The notes beneath the pieces were generated by a model. It saw nothing but the letters and a program-made list of their open reading frames with translations, was not told the DNA's origin and ran no database searches. Below are positions 7,787-14,435 of a stretch of 64,000 nt of DNA, in pieces (position 1 is the stretch's first letter; each line of letters begins with the position of its first letter). The DNA is from Asanoa ferruginea (GTDB lineage: Bacteria; Actinomycetota; Actinomycetes; Mycobacteriales; Micromonosporaceae). The position numbers and the translations under genes are program-made. Where the stretch lies: contig NZ_QUMQ01000001.1 of NCBI RefSeq assembly GCF_003387075.1, forward strand, positions 1,984,001 to 2,048,000. Direction: 5' to 3'.

Positions 7787-10495
7787 CTAGTCGAAGTGTC
7801 GGGCGAGTTGGGTGCGAGACCTGACTCCGATCTTGCGGTAGACCCTGGTTAGAACGGTTTCGACGGTGCGCGGGCTAAGGAACAGCCGGTCGGCGATCTC
7901 CTGGTTGGTCGCGCCCGTTGCGGCGAGGGTGGCGATCGCGCGCTCGCTGGAGGTTAGTGTTCCCCCGGCGGCACCCCCTGCTCGAGCGAGTTCTCGATCT
8001 GCACGTTGGGTCCAGAGGCGGAACTCGATGTTGGCGAAGGTCTCCCTTGCCTGTTCCAATGCCGCTCGTGCCGTGGCCTTTTGGCGAGAGCGGCGGCGGA
8101 CCATGCCGAGGGTAAGAAGCGTACGGCCCTGCTCGAAGGGAACGTCAAGGCTGTCTAGGAGCGATAAGGATTGTTCCAGGCACTCCAGCGCAGTCTTGGT
8201 GTCGCCGTTGTGTGCGTGGATGAGTCCCTGGCAGCGGGCCGCAATGGCTTGTGAACCTCGGAGGTGTAGCCTGTCGGCCTGTTCCCACAACGTTGACGTG
8301 ACTGAGGTCGCGGCGTCGAGCAGGCCTATTCCGAGGTGTGCCTCGACGGCGTCGGCGTGCCAGCGGTATGTACCAGGATGGCCCCACCGCATTCCCTCGA
8401 CGAGGGTCTCCAGTTCGGACGAGTAACGGCTGGCCGCAGCATGATCCCCTGTCGACAAGGACGCGAAGGCGAGCACTAGGAGGTTCTGGACCGCGAAGAT
8501 GACGTCGCCCGCGCGCCTTGCCATTCGCAGCCCTTCGCTCGCGAGCCGTACAGCGGCTTCGGTATTTCCGGCGCAGGCCGCGATGTGGGCTTGGACGTAC
8601 AGCGGGAATTGGTCATTGATACCGTCTGATTGGAGCCGGTAGCCAAGCGCCGCGAGGCCAGCCGCTTGCCCAAGCCGGCCTTGCCGCACCGCGACCTCGG
8701 CGCCGTGCAATGACAGACCGCCTTCGGAATAGACGTCCCCGGCCTGATGGGCCTGGTCGACTAGCGATGCGAAGATCTCAGCTGCTGTGGCGTTGTCGTC
8801 TGCCCAGCTGGCGACCCAGGCTCGCAGGCGGCCAGGATGGTGGTAGACCGATTCGCTACGGATTGGCATGAGCGTGTCGACCGGCCAGCCGAACGATCCC
8901 GGATGTGTACGCCCGAGAAAGAGTTCGGTCTGCACACTCGCAGTTGCCGCCCGAGCGACGAGGTTGTCGTCTGGGATACCTGAGGCGACGGAGGCAGCCG
9001 CCGACGCCTCACCATAGGCGCCGACCAGGTCTCCGTTGATCTCCAACGCGCCTGCTCGCTCTAGGTGTAGTTCAGCCTCTAGCTCCGGCCGAAGGGATGG
9101 CTGCGCGAGCGCCTCGTCAATGATTGCCAGGCTCTCGTGCACCTCTTGGCCCTGCGTCCACGACAGGGCTAGGAGGCAGCGCGCCCGTTCGTTGCCTGGC
9201 GGGAGATTCCGGGTCAGTGGATCGAGACACTGACGCGCTTGTTGCACCTCTCCAATGGTCGAGAGCCAGTCGGCCGCTAACACCGCTCGTCGAACCTTGT
9301 CGTTGACGGCGTCGTGCGGAGTGATCGCCAGTGCGTGGCGAATTAGTTCAGCAGCGGTGGCGATCGCCGCGCCGGCGCGCGCGTGTTCTGCCGCCGCTTC
9401 CACTTTGTTGGCGACGCGACGGTCGACGCCTGACATGGACATCGCGAGATGCCGAGCTCTCTCGACTGGATCATGTAACAATTTCACTAGGTCACGGTGC
9501 AGCCGACGACGTTGCGGGAGGGTCGCTCGGTCGCGGACGGTGGCGGCCAACAGCGGGTGGTCAAAGTGCACGAGATCGCCATAGCTGTTGAGCACACCTC
9601 CGTCCACTGCCTCGGCCACGGGCCGCGGGCCTGACAATCCACGCAGTACAGATAGTTGCGGTCGCGAAAGTAGCGCCGCCGCTAATAGCACGCGTTGGCA
9701 CGACGGCGAGAACGGCGCCAAACGATCCTCCAAGACCATTCTCAGTCGTGTTGGTACAGGTAGATCGAGGACGTTTGGTTGCAATCCTTGGGCGGCCCGC
9801 GCGATCTCTAAAGCCAGATAGGGGTTGCCGCCCGACATTCGATGGAGAGCGGCGGCCCGCAATGGCGGCGGTGCATAGCCAAGCCGCGACCTGACCACCT
9901 CGAAGATCTCGGGCGGCGAGAGAGGACCGAGCTCGACCACCACGTCTGCGGCGGATAGCGGCTCCAGGGGTTGGTCAGCTGCGCCTCGCACGACGACGGC
10001 AGTGGACAAGGGTTGGGTTGACAGACGGCGCAGGGCAAACGCCATTGATGCACGCGATGGTTGATCAAGCCACTGAAGATCGTCTACAGCCACCAGTAGT
10101 CGATGGCGGCGTGTAAGAGTCTCAAGCAACTCGAGAACCGCCAGATTCACCGCGAGTACGTCTTGCCCGCCTCGCGGAGGGTCCTCGCGCAGGAGTGCGA
10201 CGCGCAGGGCACGGCGTAGTGGCCCGGACAGCTGGGCGGACAGCTGATCGAGATCGGGTCCGAATAGGTCGTGTAGCCCTGCGAAGGGGAGATCATGTTC
10301 GGATGCGGTCGGGTGACATCTCCGCACTTGAAACCCGCCAGCGGTTGCCGCTTCTGCGATCTGCGCCAGTAACGCCGTTTTCCCGATGCCTGCAGGTCCG
10401 GCGATCAGGACGTGACCAGGAAGATCTATGAGCAAACGCCGGTGCATCGTGGCGAGTTGCGCGGATCGGCCCACGAGCTGAAACGGTCCATCCAT
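7787..10495 (-). CDS. Large ATP-binding LuxR-family transcriptional regulator (LAL/STAND type)
   Basis: The start is the ATG at 10495, which has a GGAAGGTGAG ribosome site; the frame continues upstream only into decayed sequence. The 902-aa product begins with an ATPase module: LVGRSAQL, then a Walker A AGPAGIGKT near residues 34-42 and a Walker B-like VAVDDLQWLD. A long TPR-like helical region follows. It ends with a LuxR-type helix-turn-helix (LTSSERAIATL, GATNQEIADRLFLSPRTVE). LAL regulators are cytoplasmic ATP-dependent activators, often of secondary metabolism or sugar pathways; the target here is unknown. No operon partner lies on its strand, and the two lipoprotein genes are downstream. 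Confidence 0.92.
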   Translation of the reverse strand: MDGPFQLVGRSAQLATMHRRLLIDLPGHVLIAGPAGIGKTALLAQIAEAATAGGFQVRRCHPTASEHDLPFAGLHDLFGPDLDQLSAQLSGPLRRALRVALLREDPPRGGQDVLAVNLAVLELLETLTRRHRLLVAVDDLQWLDQPSRASMAFALRRLSTQPLSTAVVVRGAADQPLEPLSAADVVVELGPLSPPEIFEVVRSRLGYAPPPLRAAALHRMSGGNPYLALEIARAAQGLQPNVLDLPVPTRLRMVLEDRLAPFSPSCQRVLLAAALLSRPQLSVLRGLSGPRPVAEAVDGGVLNSYGDLVHFDHPLLAATVRDRATLPQRRRLHRDLVKLLHDPVERARHLAMSMSGVDRRVANKVEAAAEHARAGAAIATAAELIRHALAITPHDAVNDKVRRAVLAADWLSTIGEVQQARQCLDPLTRNLPPGNERARCLLALSWTQGQEVHESLAIIDEALAQPSLRPELEAELHLERAGALEINGDLVGAYGEASAAASVASGIPDDNLVARAATASVQTELFLGRTHPGSFGWPVDTLMPIRSESVYHHPGRLRAWVASWADDNATAAEIFASLVDQAHQAGDVYSEGGLSLHGAEVAVRQGRLGQAAGLAALGYRLQSDGINDQFPLYVQAHIAACAGNTEAAVRLASEGLRMARRAGDVIFAVQNLLVLAFASLSTGDHAAASRYSSELETLVEGMRWGHPGTYRWHADAVEAHLGIGLLDAATSVTSTLWEQADRLHLRGSQAIAARCQGLIHAHNGDTKTALECLEQSLSLLDSLDVPFEQGRTLLTLGMVRRRSRQKATARAALEQARETFANIEFRLWTQRADRELARAGGAAGGTLTSSERAIATLAATGATNQEIADRLFLSPRTVETVLTRVYRKIGVRSRTQLARHFD

Positions 10496-10579
10496 AGACG
10501 GCTCACCTTCCCTCGTTAGCCTCGATTCTCGACAGAAGGAAGGCGCCAAGCCAGCGTCTTCATTAATCCGCTGGCAGCG

Positions 10580-10750
10580 GCCATAGCGCCGACCATCGGG
10601 TCTGCGGTCGGGTTGGTCGAACGTCACGTGCGGGGTGCGCATCAGCGCCAGCAAATCCGCCGAGACCAGCGTGCCGTCCTGCGCCGCGCGCACGTACCTG
10701 ATCAGGTCTTCGGTGGTGGAGAACATATCCCCCGAGCCGATCATCGACCG
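10580..10750 (-). pseudogene. Fragment of a beta-lactamase-family serine hydrolase (C-terminal piece)
   Basis: In the frame that runs on into the LuxR regulator, about 55 codons read as the SGDMFSTTEDLIRYVRAAQD-type segment of beta-lactamase-related serine hydrolases. A GTLVSADLLALMRTPH continuation follows. The N-terminal half with the SxxK nucleophile is absent and there is no start site. It is a relic fused in frame to its neighbours by chance, not part of the regulator. Confidence 0.65.
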
Positions 10751-10897
10751 CAGCTTCCACGGCGGTCGCCGGCAAGATCTCCATCTGGTGTGACTGGCAG
10801 TGGTAGGTCCTAGCACCGGAACGCAGTGACCGGGGGGCGGTAGGGCGTCCTGGCGCACGTCGACGGTGGGCGAGCGGTCTGCGCTGCCAGGATCGAC

Positions 10898-11062
10898 CGG
10901 TTTGCCGATCTCGGGCACCCACAACTCGACCTCGTAGTCGACCAGAACTGGAAAGGTCATGCCGAACTGTTCGCCGTGGAACACGCGTGGCTCGCCGATG
11001 ACCACCGCGTCGAACGGTCGGCCTGGGCTCTTGATGGCCTCAAGCAGACCACTCGCGTTCGG
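10898..11062 (-). pseudogene. Fragment of a serine recombinase (resolvase-type)
   Basis: The minus-strand frame around 11062-10898 reads LLEAIKSPGRPFDAVVIGE followed by a stretch ending LWVPEIGKPVD. This matches the conserved block of large actinobacterial serine recombinases, where FDAIVVGEYERAF... and LWLPEVGG occur. Only about 55 codons remain; the catalytic Ser region and the DNA-binding end are missing. It is direct evidence that a mobile element was once here. Confidence 0.6.
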
Positions 11063-11147
11063 ACGTCGTGCGTCGTTGTCCCTTCAGCCTGCTCGCGAAG
11101 GTCGGCTGCCGTCGCTCGAAGAGGTCAACCACAAGTGGGGGCGATCT

Positions 11148-11399
11148 CTAGGAATTCTTCTCCAGAAACAAGTATGAGGTCACGGAGAGGCCGAAGGCAG
11201 AGCAAAACGTGGCACCGCTAGCGGTTAGCACCTCCATCCCCTGGCCCTTCAGTAGCGCCGTGGTGAGGCCAGCGATCACAGCGGCCATCGTCGCCACGAC
11301 CAGGAAGAACGCCATGAACACCCCGCGCCGGATCGGGCGCGGTGCTGCGGTGGCTATCTGGATCGACGTTGTTGGCGGTTCCTGTAACGGAATGCTCAC
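11148..11399 (-). CDS. Small two-helix membrane protein
   Basis: I start this at the GTG at 11399, which sits 7 bp after GAAGGAG; the frame extends further upstream without a ribosome site. The 83-aa product has a short Pro/Thr-rich N-terminus and two hydrophobic segments, around residues 29-47 and 58-76, joined by a KGQG loop, and ends YLFLEKNS. It is divergent from the sigma factor gene at 11661, with 261 bp between them holding both promoters. The two-helix layout recalls TRADD-N-associated two-transmembrane domains, but similarity by eye is weak. It could be a membrane partner or anti-sigma-like element for the adjacent sigma factor; this is inference from position only. Confidence 0.6.
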   Translation of the reverse strand: MSIPLQEPPTTSIQIATAAPRPIRRGVFMAFFLVVATMAAVIAGLTTALLKGQGMEVLTASGATFCSAFGLSVTSYLFLEKNS

Positions 11400-11660
11400 A
11401 AGGATGCTCCTTCGTGCTGCGCCCAGAAGGCGCAAGAAACGTGTCCCAACGTGACTGACGATCTCGGAGGCGAGGACTCCACGTCGGAGCGCTCGCGGAC
11501 CGCAAGTGCTGCGGCCGTGGTGATCTGTGCACTGCCCGAAACGAGCCCACGTCTGCTTTGCGACCTTCACCTGTATGGGTGACAGCCCCGCTGTCCGCGT
11601 GGGGACTTGCTTGGCTGCTTACAGAGGACGGTGGCGCGGGGGCGATGGAGAGGGGGTTAG

Positions 11661-12326
11661 ATGGCCGACGATGACGGCCAGGCACAACTGGCAATCGATC
11701 GCAAGCTATGGAGCATCGTCACCGAAAGCGGCTTCACCGGGCCAGCATGGGACCGGCTGCTTGATCTTGTCGTTGGAGTAGCCGTTGGACGACTCCGCCG
11801 AGAACTCCGTACGGAGCAGATCTTTCGATGGTGCGCAGAACGAGGAAGATTCCTCTACGCGCCCGAAGGCTGGTCCCGAGCGGATCAGGAAGATATGGCA
11901 CAGACCGCGATAGCAAAAGCGCTCCAGGTATTCGTAGAGCGTTGCTCCGAAGGGGAGCGTTGGGACCCGGACCGCGGCACAACATTAAGTGACTATTTCA
12001 TGGGATTGTGCCGATACGAATTCGCAAACATCTTCCGACAATGGTTGACGCAGCACCGCAAGGATCGAGTGTGCTTGCCCATGGATGACACCGACCAGGT
12101 TGCTCACGGACACGACCCTGCGCGAGTTGCGCTGGCCAGATCGGTATTGAACAACATCCGCGAGACCAGCGCCTTGACCTTCCCTCAACGACAGGCCCTC
12201 TTCGGATATGCGTACGGGTTAAGCCATCAAGAGATAGCGCATGCGTTGCACACGTCAGCTAAGGCGGTTGAGGGATTGATATATAGGGCGCGTCAACAAC
12301 TGCGGAAGGAGGGAATCTCATGGTGA
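11661..12326 (+). CDS. RNA polymerase sigma factor (ECF/sigma-70-like)
   Basis: The product is 221 aa, starting at an ATG preceded by GAGAGGGGG. Region 2 is visible around residues 75-125 (DQEDMAQTAIAKALQVF, then WDPDRGTTLSDYFMGLCRYE). Region 4 is at about 172-218 with a helix-turn-helix (SHQEIAHALHTSAKAVEGL, IYRARQQLR). No region 1.1 or 3 is seen. The stop codon overlaps the next start as ATGGTGA, so the downstream ORF is translationally coupled. The divergent 83-aa membrane protein upstream may be linked to it. Codon use is less GC-biased than that of the BldN-like segment which follows. Confidence 0.88.
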   Translation: MADDDGQAQLAIDRKLWSIVTESGFTGPAWDRLLDLVVGVAVGRLRRELRTEQIFRWCAERGRFLYAPEGWSRADQEDMAQTAIAKALQVFVERCSEGERWDPDRGTTLSDYFMGLCRYEFANIFRQWLTQHRKDRVCLPMDDTDQVAHGHDPARVALARSVLNNIRETSALTFPQRQALFGYAYGLSHQEIAHALHTSAKAVEGLIYRARQQLRKEGISW

Positions 12327-13294
12327 AGACCGGCAGCGGCCAACTCCCCGGCTCCGGCGTGGCACCGGAACCGCCTCAACACGTCGCATCCAGCATCGGT
12401 GATGCTGCCGAATTCGACACGGAGTTCGAAGCGCTCCTCCAGTCGTCGTCTCTCGGCGTTGCAATGGCTGAGGTAGCCCCACAAGACAAGGCCACCGACG
12501 AGGTCGTCGCCGCCATCCGCCATCGAGCTGGCATCCCGCGTGTCAAGTCAACAGCATCACGAACCAGGAGACCGCACCTCGAAGTTCCCGGGCGGCCCGT
12601 CGGGCCGGGCGGCAACGCCAAGCAGGTCACCCGCGGCGCACCTACGCCGTTCCCGTCCCGCCCCGACCCGTCCGACCCGGCCACCGAGGTGTGGGCGCTG
12701 GTCGAGCGGGCCCAGGCCGGCGAGGCCGAGGCGTTCGGGCTGATCTACGACCGCTACGTCGACACCGTCTTCCGGTTCGTCTACTTCCGGGTCGGCAACC
12801 GGCAACTCGCCGAAGACCTGACCTCCGACACGTTCCTGCGCGCCCTCAAGCGCATCGGCAGCTTCACCTGGCAGGGCCGCGACCTGGGCGCCTGGCTGGT
12901 CACCATCGCCCGCAACCTGGTCGCCGACCACTTCAAGTCGGGCCGCTACCGGCTCGAGGTGACCACCGGCGACGTGCTCGACGCCGACCGCGAAGACCGC
13001 GGTCCCGAGGGCAGCCCGGAAGCGGCGGTGGTCGACCACATCACCAACGTCGCCCTGCTCACCGCCGTCAAGCAACTCAACCCTGAGCAGCAGGAATGCA
13101 TCGTGCTGCGGTTCCTGCAGGGCTTCTCGGTGGCCGAGACGGCGCAGGCGATGGGCAAGAACGAAGGCGCCATCAAGGCACTGCAATACCGGGCCGTCAG
13201 AGCACTGGCCCGCCTGCTACCCGACGAGGTCCAACTAGCGAACGACACAGAGCGTCCTTCGGAGACACCCAACTGCATGCACCCCGGCAGGTGA
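12320..13294 (+). CDS. Chimeric ORF: coupled small protein N-terminus fused to a BldN-type ECF sigma factor
   Basis: Translation starts at the ATG overlapping the upstream sigma gene stop. Residues 1 to about 75 form an acidic small-protein-like segment with no known motif. From about residue 80 the sequence becomes very GC-rich and reads as a BldN/AdsA-type ECF sigma factor: region 2 near 137-205 (AEDLTSDTFLRALKRIGSF, WQGRDLGAWLVTIARNLVAD) and region 4 near 245-300 (LNPEQQECIVLRFLQGFSVA, GKNEGAIKALQYRAVR). The last 24 residues do not look like the family. BldN in Streptomyces has an N-terminal pro-sequence that is removed, so an extended N-terminus is not impossible. The abrupt composition change and degenerate ends argue instead for a recombined or duplicated copy. 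Whether it is functional is uncertain. Confidence 0.65.
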   Translation: MVKTGSGQLPGSGVAPEPPQHVASSIGDAAEFDTEFEALLQSSSLGVAMAEVAPQDKATDEVVAAIRHRAGIPRVKSTASRTRRPHLEVPGRPVGPGGNAKQVTRGAPTPFPSRPDPSDPATEVWALVERAQAGEAEAFGLIYDRYVDTVFRFVYFRVGNRQLAEDLTSDTFLRALKRIGSFTWQGRDLGAWLVTIARNLVADHFKSGRYRLEVTTGDVLDADREDRGPEGSPEAAVVDHITNVALLTAVKQLNPEQQECIVLRFLQGFSVAETAQAMGKNEGAIKALQYRAVRALARLLPDEVQLANDTERPSETPNCMHPGR

Positions 13295-13688
13295 GTTGGC
13301 CGAATTAGTCTGGTGCCCCAGCCGGCGAGGGAGCGGGTTGAGGGGCTGGTCGAGTCGATCGGTGCCACCGACTGGTCGCCTCGGTGGCCGCCCAAGTGCA
13401 TCTTTGACACAGCGTTAGAGCTGGGCTGAGCCTGCGTCGATGCCTACACAGTGGTCGCGCTCGCGCCGTAGCTCGAGCGCACGGTCGCCCAGCGCCTCGG
13501 CGTACCAGTGCAGTGCCCGCGACTGCAGCCTGTGCGAGCATCGGGGTCTGGTCGGCGAAGCGGCCCAATCGCAATGGCACGTCGCGGTCGGGCCATGACC
13601 CCCGCATGTGGATCAGGTCGAAGATCGCTTGAGGTTGCGTGCCAAGTTTTCCCGCAGATCAAGTACCTCAGTGGCAAGTGAGGCGTAG
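13295..13688. other. Decayed sequence after the chimeric sigma ORF
   Basis: No intact gene is visible. On the minus strand about 13370-13620, two frames carry protein-like stretches that would join only with a frameshift: LIHMRGSWPDRDVPLRLGRF, then HWYAEALGDRALELRRERDH. This suggests a broken gene whose family I do not recognise. Confidence 0.4.
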
Positions 13689-14130
13689 TCCGCACCAGGT
13701 GTACGTGTCGGCCTGGCGAGCGCACCGCCGCTGTGGTGGTTCGTCCCCATGCAACACCCGGTCCCACACCTGCGCCTTCGCCTCCACACATATAACTACG
13801 GCGCAGCCGTACCCAGGCTCGGCCGGTGGGCGGCCCGGCTTCGACAGCTAGGCATTGCCGCCGACCTCTCACTCGACACCTACCATCCTGAGTCCTGAAG
13901 GTACGGCGACGAGCCCGCACTGACCGCCGCCCACGAACTATTCGCCGCCGATTCCATCGCGGCCCTGGCCCAGCGGAGCGTTCAGCTCGACCGCAGGAAC
14001 AATGGACAGACGCTCGCCGCCGCCAACTTGGTCGACCTGGCCGCCGCGACGCTTGGGAGCTGCGCCAGCGCCGAGTGGTTGCTCGGGTTCGTGATGCCGC
14101 CTGAGGTGAGCAAGAGCTTCACGACGCCTC
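13689..14130 (+). pseudogene. Relic of a lanthipeptide/thiopeptide dehydratase C-terminal (SpaB/LanB-C-like) domain
   Basis: A plus-strand frame from 13689 reads LASAPPLWWFVPMQHPVPHL, then RLRLHTYNYG, LDTYHPES, a TGA stop at 13896-13898, and in the same frame RYGDEPALTAAHELFAADSI. This is the signature of the thiopeptide-type bacteriocin biosynthesis / lantibiotic dehydratase C domain: plW..hlRLRl, then tYePE..RYGG, then aE.lFaaDS. The stop replaces one residue inside the conserved YxPExxRYG block. Similarity fades after about 14130. There is no start or ribosome site and the N-terminal part is missing. It implies a former RiPP gene cluster in this accessory region. Confidence 0.7.
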
Positions 14131-14435
14131 CAGAAGCCGCGGATCGAGCCGGGATCATTGCAGTGCGGTCCGGCTATCGCTTCACCCGGCCTTCGCCGCA
14201 CCCGCGGCGGCCGCCGAACGTCCGGAACCGTGCTGAGCGCCGGCGGCGACACCGCCGTCGCCGACAGCTACATCGTGGCTGCACTGCGCATAGCCATCAC
14301 CGTCGATCGGTGAACGCCGATATTCCGCGACGAGCGGGAGGGGAGTTTCCCGGGATGGCCGTCATTGGATGAAGCGCACCTCGGGGTCCTATTCCTCGGC
14401 CTCGATATCGGTACCATCGCCCGCGGGGGGACGAA
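14131..14435. other. Intergenic stretch upstream of the SARP regulator
   Basis: No convincing gene. It holds the fading end of the dehydratase relic and the promoter region of the regulator that starts at 14436. A run of six G at 14425-14430 lies just before the GTG start and probably serves as its ribosome site. Confidence 0.4.

Noticed and set aside
10496-11005. An N-terminal extension of the LuxR regulator to 1072 aa
   Set aside because: The extension consists of recombinase and hydrolase fragments, and the ATG at 10495 has a good ribosome site directly before the conserved domain.
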